This document shows, piece by piece, positions 8,374 to 15,400 of a stretch of 64,000 nt of DNA. Position 1 is the stretch's first letter. Every line of letters begins with the position of its first letter. The DNA is taken from NCBI RefSeq assembly GCF_029457495.1, contig NZ_CP120363.1, positions 1 through 64,000 on the forward strand, read 5' to 3'. The DNA is from Chelativorans sp. AA-79. Its GTDB lineage: Bacteria > Pseudomonadota > Alphaproteobacteria > Rhizobiales > Rhizobiaceae. Position numbers and translations under genes: made by a program. The notes beneath the pieces are model-generated. The model saw only the letters and a list, made by a program, of their open reading frames with translations, was not told where the DNA came from and ran no database searches.

Positions 8374-8972
8374 CGCTGCTCTCCCTTGGTGAAGGGTCGC
8401 AGGAGGTCGGCAATCTCATTGTCGGTGAGATCGTCGAGCGGCCTTGTGACCGTGCCATGCTCTCCATGGTCGAAGATGATGGCCCGTTCGTCTCGCTGGT
8501 GCGGAATCGAAGCCGCAGCATCGCCGCCTTCGGCAGTTCCCTTGAAATCGTCGGGGGTGAGAATCCAGATGGCCTCGAGTTTTTCGGCGCGGGTCATGCT
8601 GTCGAAAGCGTGCCATTCGAAGGCGATGATGGCCGCGCGCATGCGGTCCGGAGCGAAACGGTCGCTCATGTCACAAAAGCCGTGGAACCAGCGGCGCCGG
8701 CCGTGAATGGTGATCCCGAAGAACACTGAGGTGACGTTGCCGGCTTTGAACTCAGACATGCCGAACATGCCGGTGCGCATGAAGAGCGGCGGCAGGATGT
8801 CGAGCATGAAGGCGTAGTCGGCCTGGGTGATCTCGAACCAGGCACCGGCATAGGCCGTGCCGTCGATGCGCTGCTCGATCGGCAGGTCCGCGCCGGGATT
8901 GAGGAGTTCAAACATTTTCTTCCCGGTGGCGACGCCCGGAAACGTCTTGCGAAAGGGTTGGTCGGTTGTCAT
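8370..8972 (-). CDS. DUF1419 family protein
   Basis: A 200-residue protein of the DUF1419 family, found almost only on alphaproteobacterial plasmids and integrative elements. The typical segments are GVATGKKMFELLNPGADLP near the N terminus, FEITQADYAFMLDILPPLFMR in the middle and FDSMTRAEKLEAIWILTPDDF in the second half. The function is unknown. The start at 8972 is chosen because the family begins close to this point; the Shine-Dalgarno is weak. The ATGA overlap with the DUF4262 gene makes the two a translationally coupled pair. A perfect 7-bp hairpin (8985-8991 with 9003-9009) lies just upstream but lacks the purine box of leaders E1-E6. Confidence 0.75.
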   Translation of the reverse strand: MTTDQPFRKTFPGVATGKKMFELLNPGADLPIEQRIDGTAYAGAWFEITQADYAFMLDILPPLFMRTGMFGMSEFKAGNVTSVFFGITIHGRRRWFHGFCDMSDRFAPDRMRAAIIAFEWHAFDSMTRAEKLEAIWILTPDDFKGTAEGGDAAASIPHQRDERAIIFDHGEHGTVTRPLDDLTDNEIADLLRPFTKGEQR

Positions 8973-9060
8973 TGAACTGTCCTCGATTGGGCGCGCGCGA
9001 ACCGGCCGCGCCCAGGGGCGCGACCGGGTCACGGCGCGGATGGTGGGGAGATGTCCGGCG

Positions 9061-9248
9061 TCAGAGCCGGAAGCGGTCGGCGAGTTGCTGGGCGTCCTGG
9101 TGGTGTTTCATCATCTCGCGGTAAAACACCTTGCGGAGCGCCCGCTTGGCGGGGTCATGGTGTGCCGCCGGAGTGAGCCGGCGGGACGCGGCGCGCACGA
9201 CGTCGCGCCAGGAAGCGCCGACGTGGATTTGGAGGCGGTGCCGATCAT
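9061..9248 (-). CDS. Small ORF with missing start, about 62 aa
   Basis: A short reading frame ending at 9061 encodes a protein-like sequence rich in His, Arg and Ala (GASWRDVVRAASRRLTPAAH, then ALRKVFYREMMKHHQDAQQL). It looks like a real helical protein, but it has no in-frame start after the DUF6915 stop. An ATG at 9248, four bases after the upstream stop codon, is in the wrong frame by one base. One extra base just after that ATG would join them. This may be a further single-base error or lesion of the kind seen in the adjacent DUF6915 gene. I do not recognise the family. Confidence 0.4.
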
Positions 9249-9250
9249 GG

Positions 9251-9630
9251 CTATGCCGTCTCCGTCTTCGCCATTGCCAGGAAAGGATCGACTTCATGCT
9301 CGATACGTTGCGCCCGTCCCATCCAGGGCATCGGCCGGATAGCCTTGACCCAGTCGGCGAAGCTCGGAATGAAGCCGAGATCCTCACGGACATGCTGCTC
9401 ACCGACCCAACGGGTCGGGATGACGCGGCCGGTTGAAAGGGTGATGGTCGGACCGAAGATGGTCTCGGCCATGAAGATTCCTTCCGCATGGTGCCGCAGG
9501 GCCCGGTGCCGGAAATCGGCGGTGATCTCCTTGGACGCATCGAACCAGCTATGGATGGGCAGATAGTCGTCGACCGTTCCGCCCATTTCTTCACCGAGGA
9601 GAGCGCGTGGTGATATGGATGTGCCATCAT
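9251..9630 (-). pseudogene. DUF6915-like gene with frameshift
   Basis: Two frames together encode a DUF6915-like protein. The first 16 residues (MMAHPYHHALSSVKKW) read in one frame from 9630 and GGTVDDYLPIHSWFDASKEI onward in the next. The shift is at the G run 9582-9584 (minus strand GGG); one more G would restore KKW-GGTVDDY. The rest, including FRHRALRHHAEGIF and GRVIPTRWVGEQHVREDLG, is intact to the stop at 9251, for about 126 residues. GGGAGGCG precedes the start. The family occurs on rhizobial plasmids with no known function. A sequencing or assembly error is as likely as a true mutation, because two other genes nearby have the same type of lesion. Confidence 0.7.
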
Positions 9631-9638
9631 CGCCTCCC

Positions 9639-10127
9639 TCAGAACTCGTAATTAAAGTTGTTCGAAGCGCTGTAGCGCTCGTTGTAGTCGAGCGTGACCG
9701 TGCGGCTGGCGACATCGAAGACGAATTCACCGTCGGCGCCGTCATTAATTTCCCAGCCCGCATGCGTTCGCTCCAGGAAGTCGTAGGCCATCGATTCGAT
9801 TGCCTCTGCGAGCGACATGGCCTTGCTTACGGGTTTGGTGCTGCCCGACTGGGCAAGGGTGAGCGTCACCGACAGATCGGGAAGGTCGACTTTATCATCG
9901 CCAGCCCTGGCTTCGATTTCCTCGATCTGGCCGCTGTCGCCATAGCCGTCGAAGGTGACGACGACCTGCGAAACGCCATTGGTCGAAAGTGCGTCAAACA
10001 GGACCGCCTTGTTGGCGGGATCGAGCCGGGCGGCCAGCTCACGATACTCGGCTTCCTCCCTGAGATATCGGGCGACAAAGTCGTCAACTTGGGTGTAGGC
10101 CGGCGCATCCTTGTCGGGGTTGGACAT
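9639..10127 (-). CDS. DUF6878 family protein
   Basis: A 162-residue acidic protein of a family I know as DUF6878. Its signatures are FDGYGDSGQIEEIEAR (about residues 60-75), an AIESMAYDFLERTHAGWEIN helix-turn segment and a FVFDVASRTVTLDYNERY strand pair. The function is unknown. The start at 10127 has AGGAGA seven bases upstream. Leader E4, the best-formed of the series, ends 21 bases before the start. The stop is eight bases from the start of the frameshifted DUF6915 gene, so both are probably in one transcript. A distant relative with the same G-x-GDSG and W-x-N patterns is at 34370-34831. Confidence 0.75.
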   Translation of the reverse strand: MSNPDKDAPAYTQVDDFVARYLREEAEYRELAARLDPANKAVLFDALSTNGVSQVVVTFDGYGDSGQIEEIEARAGDDKVDLPDLSVTLTLAQSGSTKPVSKAMSLAEAIESMAYDFLERTHAGWEINDGADGEFVFDVASRTVTLDYNERYSASNNFNYEF

Positions 10128-10147
10128 GGTCAATCTCCTATAAGCTT

Positions 10148-10220
10148 GAGGGGGCGAGCCCGTGGCCCTCTCTCTCGACGCCACGCAGACTCGCCCCCTC
10201 GCCGGCCCTCTTCTGCCTCC
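10148..10220 (-). promoter_or_regulatory. Structured leader E4 (best-formed copy)
   Basis: Purine box GGAGGCAGAAGAGGGC at 10220-10205 (minus strand). The outer stem is a perfect 11 bp: 10148-10158 (GAGGGGGCGAG) with 10190-10200. The inner stem CGTGGC 10161-10166 pairs perfectly with GCCACG 10180-10185. The loop reads GTCGAGAGAGAGG on the minus strand. It ends 21 bases before the DUF6878 start. Confidence 0.7.
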
Positions 10221-10237
10221 TCGGTTGCGCAGCTGTT

Positions 10238-10832
10238 TCAGTCGGTCGTCGATGTCGAGGGATACTTGCGAACCCATTTGAGGACGTCGTGGGTCGTGAG
10301 GCGCCAGGGCCGCTGGCGATCGAGCGGCAGGATCATGGCGTCCTTGAACGCCTGATACAGATCCAATGCGCGCTCGTCGGAGTCGAGCGCGTGGCAGAGG
10401 ATGGCGAGCGCGAGTTGCGCCGGCCCCGAACCGCTATAACCCCAGGCGAATCCAGTCGGGCTGTGGTTGCGCAGATCAAGGCGCGGGTCGAGTGCATGTG
10501 CTGCGCCGGTCTGGTCGAGGACTTGAACCCGGAAATCCTCGGGATCGCCACAACAGGCAGAACCGTGATCGATTGACGAAGGGCGTTCGGCAACTGGCGT
10601 GGCTGGCGCGGAGTCGTCGATCGTGAAGACCACCGTGTCGCCATCGACATGGTAGGGCGCCAGCGCCCGACAGGAGCTGGTGCGCCGCGTTGTCGGGAAC
10701 GCCGGGCCAGCCATCGACGATGACGCGGCGCAGCACGGCGCGATCCCGCTTGAAATGATAGCCATTGATGGCCCAGGCGACGACGCCGGGCGCGTGGACA
10801 AGCTCGTTCGACCCGAGCCGGTAGATCGGCAT
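10238..10832 (-). pseudogene. DUF6166-like gene with frameshift
   Basis: Two frames encode one protein of about 197 residues. The N-terminal part (MPIYRLGSNELVHAPGVVAW...NAAHQLLS) reads from 10832, and the remainder from ALAPYHVDGDTVVFTIDD to the stop at 10238 reads in the next frame. The change lies at the C run 10666-10668; removing one base would give LLSALAPYHV. The C-terminal 100 residues carry the DUF6166 signature LDLRNHSPTGFAWGYSGSGP (about residues 122-141). GGAGGTTGCC precedes the start. The family is plasmid-associated and of unknown function. The lesion may be a sequencing error. Confidence 0.65.
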
Positions 10833-10865
10833 GGCAACCTCCATCGCAATCTGGAATGGGAAAGG

Positions 10866-10890
10866 AGAGCCCGGCAACGGTCCGGGCTCT
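10866..10890 (-). terminator. Intergenic hairpin, bidirectional type
   Basis: AGAGCCCGG (10866-10874) pairs perfectly with CCGGGCTCT (10882-10890) around a seven-base loop. On the minus strand it is followed by CCTTTCCC. It lies between the 10906-11295 gene and the start of the DUF6166-like gene. Confidence 0.6.
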
Positions 10891-10905
10891 CTTTGACGGG
10901 TCAAT

Positions 10906-11295
10906 TCATGCGGCGTGGGCAACCGTGCCGGTCGCTGTCTGACCGACACCGGTGATGGCATGCACCGTGGCGGCAAGAGCCGGAATGTCGTCGAGCAGCG
11001 AGAGCGCCGCGAAGTGATTGGCGCCGCCGGTATAGTCGCGCCGGCCGTCACAGGTGCGGATCAGGATCCCGTGGCCAGAGGAAAGACCAAACTGGCCAAC
11101 CTGAACATAGGCCCTGTCGTGGTGCAGGGTGACTTCGCCCGAGACAGCGATTCCGCCTCGATTGGAGCGGATTTCGAATGTGCCGGGCGGCAGGCGCAGC
11201 GCGGCGGCGAGCTGTTTGAGGCGCGAACGCGCCGTGGCGTGGAAACGACGCTTCTGCGCATCGTCATAGGAGCAGGATTTGGTCCAGTCGAACAT
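10906..11295 (-). CDS. Conserved hypothetical protein, 129 aa
   Basis: A 129-residue basic N-terminal, neutral C-terminal protein that I cannot place in a family. It begins MFDWTKSCSYDDAQKRRFHATARSR, suggesting a helical nucleic-acid-facing face, followed by a beta-rich middle (GTFEIRSNRGGIAVSGEVTL) and a helix LLDDIPALAATVHAIT near the end. The start at 11295 is preferred to 11307 because GGAG lies seven bases upstream of it. It is flanked by hairpins on both sides (11313-11348 upstream, 10866-10890 downstream), so it may be a single-gene unit. Confidence 0.6.
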   Translation of the reverse strand: MFDWTKSCSYDDAQKRRFHATARSRLKQLAAALRLPPGTFEIRSNRGGIAVSGEVTLHHDRAYVQVGQFGLSSGHGILIRTCDGRRDYTGGANHFAALSLLDDIPALAATVHAITGVGQTATGTVAHAA

Positions 11296-11312
11296 GATGA
11301 TCTCCATGAAAG

Positions 11313-11348
11313 AAAAGCGCCCGGCGATCGCGGGGGCGATGCCGGGCG
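11313..11348 (-). terminator. Intrinsic terminator after the 11373-11849 gene
   Basis: CGCCCGGC (11318-11325) pairs with GCCGGGCG (11341-11348) and is followed on the minus strand by CTTTTC (11317-11312). It lies immediately upstream of the Shine-Dalgarno of the next gene. Confidence 0.75.
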
Positions 11349-11372
11349 GAACGGTGCGGATGGGATGAGGCG

Positions 11373-11849
11373 TCAGGCGGCGGCGCGCCCCTCGACCACG
11401 TCGGCGCTGACCTCGTCGGCTGTGACGTCTTCGAGGCGTGCCCGGCTGTAGCCGGCCTTGGCGACCCAGAGCTCGGCGGCTTCGCGGTTCTCGGCGAGAT
11501 GCAGAAGCTCGATATTGTCGCCGACATTCTGGATGACCCGGACCTGCCCGACCTTCGGGCGTTCGATCACCCGGAAGGTCAGATCGCTGTCGGTGGTGTA
11601 GGTGCGCATCACCGTCACCAGAATGATCCCGCCCGAGCCGAAATCCCCTTCGTGCAGGGTGAAGCAGGGCGGGCTGGAATAGGTCGGACGCTCGCGGGCG
11701 GGTTCCTTGCGCACGAGGCGCCCGGTGCCGTTGTTGCGTTCCCAGGCCGCAAGCTTTTTTGTGAAGCGGGCCGGTGGCTTCGGGACATTGTTGGAATAGG
11801 CGATGAGACTGCCCAGGGGCGCCTCGGCGAAAATCTGCTGCGCGGACAT
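11373..11849 (-). CDS. Conserved hypothetical protein, 158 aa
   Basis: A 158-residue soluble protein of a type I have seen repeatedly next to ParB-like genes on rhizobial mobile elements, but without a family name I can give. Visible features are an N-terminal GSLIAYSNNVPKPPARFTKK segment, a central HEGDFGSGGIILVTVMRTY strand region and an acidic C-terminal helix (ADEVSADVVEGRAAA). AAGGAGAACAGT precedes the start at 11849. The gene lies between two terminator-like hairpins (11877-11900 before it, 11313-11348 after it). Its constant placement next to the ParB-family gene suggests shared expression but not a defined role. Confidence 0.65.
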   Translation of the reverse strand: MSAQQIFAEAPLGSLIAYSNNVPKPPARFTKKLAAWERNNGTGRLVRKEPARERPTYSSPPCFTLHEGDFGSGGIILVTVMRTYTTDSDLTFRVIERPKVGQVRVIQNVGDNIELLHLAENREAAELWVAKAGYSRARLEDVTADEVSADVVEGRAAA

Positions 11850-11876
11850 ACTGTTCTCCTTGTCCGGAAATGAGAA

Positions 11877-11900
11877 AGGCCCGGCGCTGTGGCCGGGCCT
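11877..11900 (-). terminator. Intrinsic terminator after parB-like gene
   Basis: AGGCCCGGC (11877-11885) pairs perfectly with GCCGGGCCT (11892-11900), and the minus-strand 3' side continues TTCTC. It lies 24 bases after the ParB-family stop and 28 bases before the next start. Confidence 0.75.
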
Positions 11901-11924
11901 CGGGGTGGTTGGTGGAAACAGCCG

Positions 11925-14018
11925 TTACTCGGCCGCCTGCATCGTCTCGGCAGGATCGGCGCTATCGTCCTGCTCGGCGCCGTCGCTCAGATAGGCTGGG
12001 AGCTCGGCACTCTCATCGATGATGTCCGCATCGGCATCCTGCGGCGCATCGACGTCAACAAGATCATCGAGCCGGAGCACCTCGGGAAGCCAGCCGGTGC
12101 CGTTGAGCACACGGGCAGCTTCGGTCACCATCTTCGCCTTGGGCTGATCTTCCATGAGGTAGGCCTGCTCTTCGCCGCATGCTTCCCGGACGGCTTCAAG
12201 GATGCGCCGCTTGGTCACCCGGGCGAGATAGGATTCCGGCGTGGGCTGCCATCCCGCTTCCGCCATGTCGAAGCCGATCGTGCGCGCGATCTCGTCGGCA
12301 TGGGCGATCGCGCCCGGGCGCTTGGCCCACGGTTCGATGACCGCGTTGAGTCCCTGCACGGCGCAATGGCCGAACAGCGCCTGCCGGCTGGCAGGATCGA
12401 GAGCGAGGAGGAACGGCCAGAGATCGTCGGGAGACTTGGGCAGGTCCTTGCCCCAGTTCTCGTGCCGCTGATCGATCTCCTTGGCCCAGATGCTCTGGCC
12501 TAACCCTTCAACCTGACCGAAACTGGCATTCTTCACCGTCAGGCCGATGCAGGTGTCGGACGTGTTGTGGAAGAATACCTGCAGCACGAGGGCGTGCAGG
12601 ACCGCGACGTAGGCGGTGTCGGGGTCCTGGGCCAGGGCATTGCGCAGCGCCAATGTCCGATGGGCGGTGAGGTCGAGGATGAGCCGGTCCGGCAATGGCC
12701 GGATCGTGTCTTCCTCGTCGTCGCCAGACGACACTGCGGCGCCATTGGCGCCGGGCCGTTCACCGACATTGCGGTCGCCGTCGGCATGGCCGGCGGCAGC
12801 CTCAACATCAGCAACGTCTTCGTCGACCGGCGCCTCGTCCTCGGAACGAACGAAGCCACGCTCAATGCGAAGCTCGCCATTAGCATCGAGGGTAACGAAG
12901 GCGCCGGCCCGGGCGACCTCGTCCGGATCGTAGATGTCGGGCCGGTCGTTGAAGACATCGATCGCATCGCCAAGCGTTGCGAGCTTCTTTTCGGTCTCCT
13001 CGTCATAGTCCGGCGACTCGGCATATTCGGCGTCGAGCTTTTCATACTCTTCCTGCAGCGCGTCCTGCCGGGCGAGCTCTTCTTCGCTCAGTTCGGCCGG
13101 TTCACCATAGACGCGGCGCATGCCCGAGGTGTGGCCGTAGCCGAAGTCGATGGCCGAGACGACCCACTTCCAGCCTTCGGCCCGGACCGCCTCGGCATCC
13201 GCCTCGAGCTTGTCGAGCACCAGCTTTTCGAGCAGCGCCGGGTCCTGGAACCACCCGCCGCCATCCTGCTGGAAGAGGTCGCGCAGGATGATGCCGCCGG
13301 CCGCTTCATATGCGGCGGCGCCGATATAGACCGCGCGGCGATCATCGGCGCGAACCGCGGTCTCGGTGAGCAGCCGCTTGATGTAATACGGCTCCTGCAC
13401 CGTCGAGCGCGACACGGTGGCCCAGACGTCTTCCTGCCGGGCATGGTCGGACGTGATGGAAAACGCCTTGACCTGCTCGAGCTTGAGCTCTCCCTTGCCA
13501 TAGAGATCGAGGAGCTTGGGCGAGACGTCGGCGAGACGCAGGCGCTGCTTGACCGTCGCCGGCGCCACCTTGTAGCGGGCAGCGATTTCCTCCTCGCCGA
13601 GCCCCTGGTCGAAGAGAACCTTGAAGGCCCGGAACTCATCAAGCGGATGCAGGGTTTCGCGCGCCATGTTCTCGGCGAGCGAGTCATCATCGGCCGAGGT
13701 CGTCTCCTTGCGGTTGACGATGCAGGGCGTCGGCTGGTCCTTCGCCATGCGCTTCTGCTTGATGAGTATGCCGAGAGCGAGAAAGCGCCTGCCGCCAGCG
13801 GGCACCTCATACTGCCCGGTCTCCTCGCCGTTCTCGTCGCGCAAGGGGCGGACGTTGAGGCTCTGGATGAGCCCGCCGCGTAGCGCAATATCCTCGGCAA
13901 GATCCTCGATCGTCACGCCGTCCTTGATGCGTCGGACGTTCTTCTGGGAGAGCACCAGTCTGTCGTAGGGGATGTTCTCCGACTGGTTCAGAGAGATTTT
14001 CGGTGTGGCCTTCGCCAT
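11925..14018 (-). CDS. ParB/RepB/Spo0J family protein, orphan, 697 aa
   Basis: A 697-residue ParB-family protein, much longer than a chromosomal ParB (about 290). The N-terminal ParB/Srx-like domain shows NVRRIKDGVTIEDLAEDIA (residues about 27-45), a PAGGRRFLALGIL motif corresponding to the GERRxRA box of ParB, and ENMARETLHPLDEFRAF. A helix-turn-helix follows (EEEIAARYKVAPATVKQRLR). The rest is a long acidic region with an Asp/Glu-rich middle and no recognised domain. No parA lies beside it, so plasmid partition is unlikely. Similar long orphan ParB-like proteins are common in accessory regions of rhizobial plasmids, often beside anti-restriction genes. The start at 14018 lies 13 bases from leader E5; GGAG is the Shine-Dalgarno. 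Confidence 0.85.
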   Translation of the reverse strand: MAKATPKISLNQSENIPYDRLVLSQKNVRRIKDGVTIEDLAEDIALRGGLIQSLNVRPLRDENGEETGQYEVPAGGRRFLALGILIKQKRMAKDQPTPCIVNRKETTSADDDSLAENMARETLHPLDEFRAFKVLFDQGLGEEEIAARYKVAPATVKQRLRLADVSPKLLDLYGKGELKLEQVKAFSITSDHARQEDVWATVSRSTVQEPYYIKRLLTETAVRADDRRAVYIGAAAYEAAGGIILRDLFQQDGGGWFQDPALLEKLVLDKLEADAEAVRAEGWKWVVSAIDFGYGHTSGMRRVYGEPAELSEEELARQDALQEEYEKLDAEYAESPDYDEETEKKLATLGDAIDVFNDRPDIYDPDEVARAGAFVTLDANGELRIERGFVRSEDEAPVDEDVADVEAAAGHADGDRNVGERPGANGAAVSSGDDEEDTIRPLPDRLILDLTAHRTLALRNALAQDPDTAYVAVLHALVLQVFFHNTSDTCIGLTVKNASFGQVEGLGQSIWAKEIDQRHENWGKDLPKSPDDLWPFLLALDPASRQALFGHCAVQGLNAVIEPWAKRPGAIAHADEIARTIGFDMAEAGWQPTPESYLARVTKRRILEAVREACGEEQAYLMEDQPKAKMVTEAARVLNGTGWLPEVLRLDDLVDVDAPQDADADIIDESAELPAYLSDGAEQDDSADPAETMQAAE

Positions 14019-14030
14019 GGTGAGTTACTC

Positions 14031-14106
14031 CGCGACGGAGCGGTTCGGAGCCTCTCTCCGGACCTCCAACCCCGTCGCGAAGCCCCCTCGCCCGCCTCTT
14101 CCTCTC
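14031..14106 (-). promoter_or_regulatory. Structured leader E5
   Basis: Purine box GAGAGGAAGAGGCGGG at 14106-14091 (minus strand). CGCGACGG 14031-14038 pairs perfectly with CCGTCGCG 14072-14079, and GGTTCGGA 14042-14049 pairs with TCCGGACC 14057-14064 (one G-T). The loop is GAGAGGC on the minus strand. The Shine-Dalgarno GGAG of the ParB-family gene abuts the base of the outer stem. Confidence 0.65.
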
Positions 14107-14184
14107 GGGCGCCGGCCTCTCCGCAGCTCCAGCGGCGCCGGCTGGCCACCGGCGCGGGCGCCGATCGCGGTCGAGCTGCGGCCG

Positions 14185-14385
14185 TTAGCCGGCATCATTG
14201 ATCTTGACCTGCCCGACATGCCGCAGCGCCTCGACCATGTGCGCATGGTCCATGAGAATGTGGATGAGGGCGTCGCGCGCTACCGCGACCGTCTTGCTGG
14301 TGCTGCGGGTCCGGTCGTGACGTTCATGGAGGTGCTCGAACTCCTCCATCGTGGTGTAGAGCTCGATCAAGGGACGCGCGCTCAT
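14185..14385 (-). CDS. Small hypothetical protein, 66 aa
   Basis: A 66-residue mostly helical protein (MSARPLIELYTTMEEFEHLH, then DALIHILMDHAHMVEALRHV). I do not recognise it. It is supported by an ATGA overlap of four bases with the stop of the upstream gene (14382-14385), the usual sign of translational coupling, and by codon use like its neighbours. His and Glu are abundant, but no clear metal motif is present. Downstream lies leader E5 of the ParB-family gene. Confidence 0.55.
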   Translation of the reverse strand: MSARPLIELYTTMEEFEHLHERHDRTRSTSKTVAVARDALIHILMDHAHMVEALRHVGQVKINDAG

Positions 14386-14789
14386 GACCCCGGTTCCTCG
14401 CTGCGCCGATCACCCGGCGGCTGGATGCCGGGGACGTTCCAGACCTCGGCGCCAGCTTCGGCATAGTTGCGCGCAATTGCCTGCAATGACGCGAATGACA
14501 GGCTATGCAATGGCTTGGGGTCTGGGTCTCGGCCCACGGCGATCATCGGTCCACGAATGGCGAGTTCGGCAACGGCGTCGAATGGCGCGGCCAGGCTGTC
14601 GATGACAGGCAGGCCGGCTGCGATACACTCGGCCTTGATGGGCTCGATATCGTATCCGGATAGACGGGCGCTGTTGCCATAGTGAAGCGTGAAGCCGCCG
14701 CGCCCGATACTGAGGTGGCCGCCGGCCGTATTCAATGCGGCGTTGATGTCGTGCTTGTAGCGGGAGGGGCTTGGCTGGTGGATGGTCAT
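14382..14789 (-). CDS. Conserved hypothetical protein, 135 aa
   Basis: A 135-residue soluble protein with no family I can name. It starts MTIHQPSPSRYKHDINAALN, has a Gly-rich strand region (GGHLSIGRGGFTLHYG, about residues 23-38) and a C-terminal stretch ending EVWNVPGIQPPGDRRSEE. It is translationally coupled to the 66-residue gene that follows. Upstream (14797-14842) the DNA resembles leader E6 in its stem sequence (GACGG 14803-14807 with CCGTC 14838-14842) but lacks the purine box, so this may be a decayed leader. The Mom-like gene ends 104 bases upstream, behind a terminator-like hairpin. Confidence 0.55.
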   Translation of the reverse strand: MTIHQPSPSRYKHDINAALNTAGGHLSIGRGGFTLHYGNSARLSGYDIEPIKAECIAAGLPVIDSLAAPFDAVAELAIRGPMIAVGRDPDPKPLHSLSFASLQAIARNYAEAGAEVWNVPGIQPPGDRRSEEPGS

Positions 14790-14848
14790 GACAATTCTCC
14801 GCGACGGCCGGCCGGGATGTCCTCGACCTCATCAAACCGTCACGGCGA

Positions 14849-14875
14849 AAAGCCGCCCCCTGGTGAGGGACGGCC
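14849..14875 (-). terminator. Terminator-like hairpin after the Mom-like gene
   Basis: An imperfect GC stem (GCCGCCCC around 14853-14860 with GGGACGGC around 14868-14875) is followed on the minus strand by TTTT (14852-14849). It closes the ArdC-to-Mom-like operon. Confidence 0.55.
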
Positions 14876-14893
14876 ATTCGGTCTCGGGTTGTG

Positions 14894-15400
14894 TCAGGGC
14901 TGGGCGCGGCGATTTCGCAGGCCGGCATCGTCGCACCAGCCCCAGATAACCTTGCTGCGACCCTGCCTTGCCGTTCGCTTGTCGACGCCACTACGTGAAC
15001 GGCCAATCATCATCCAGCCGTCGAAGCGGTAGAGGTTTCCGGTATGCACAAGAGCATCCTGGTAGCTGACAGCCCAGCCATATCCGCCTTCCGCGCAGAT
15101 CGCCGGAAAGACGAAGGCGCGCCAAAGGCGCAAGGCGACGCGGGACAGGTCCGGTCGCGCTGCAGCAAGGCGGGACAGTTCGATGGCCTCGGTCCGGTCG
15201 AACCCAGCCACTCGCTCGCGGATCAGCCGGTCGGTCGCCACAACGGCGACCGGAACATCGCCGTGAAACAGACCATGCGACCAGCCATGGTTCGGTAGCC
15301 GAACCGGGCCCATGCGATGTTCCCACTCCATCAGGAGCAGATTGAGATCGGACCGTTGGATCGTCCGGAAACAGACCTCGGAAAAGCGGGCGCTAGACAC
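14894..15400 (-). CDS. Mom-like GNAT-fold putative DNA modification protein
   Basis: A 168-residue protein with the layout of Mom-like acetyltransferase-fold proteins. Phage Mu Mom converts adenine in DNA to N6-methylcarbamoyl adenine. Seen here are a VAVVATDR strand, EAIELSRLAAARPDLSRVAL (about residues 74-93), GWAVSYQDALVHTGNLYRF and a GWMMIGRS segment, matching the ELSRL ... SY ... G-x-(I/L)YR ... W order that I associate with the family. This is pattern-level homology, so the function is inferred. The proposed start is GTG 15400, overlapping the upstream stop by eight bases; ATG 15331 is an alternative. It is the last gene of the ArdC-DUF6884-PP-loop operon and is followed by a terminator-like hairpin. 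Confidence 0.55.
   Translation of the reverse strand: MSSARFSEVCFRTIQRSDLNLLLMEWEHRMGPVRLPNHGWSHGLFHGDVPVAVVATDRLIRERVAGFDRTEAIELSRLAAARPDLSRVALRLWRAFVFPAICAEGGYGWAVSYQDALVHTGNLYRFDGWMMIGRSRSGVDKRTARQGRSKVIWGWCDDAGLRNRRAQP

Noticed and set aside
8985..9009. A seventh structured leader before the DUF1419 gene
   Set aside because: It has a perfect 7-bp stem but neither the purine box nor the GAGAG-type loop shared by E1-E6.
12567..13883. Long rightward open frame of 438 codons
   Set aside because: It is the antisense of the ParB-family gene, which has clear family motifs on the other strand.
5512..14875. Integron-like gene cassettes with attC hairpins
   Set aside because: The hairpins lack attC core sites (RYYYAAC / GTTRRRY), some end in T runs, and no integrase is present.
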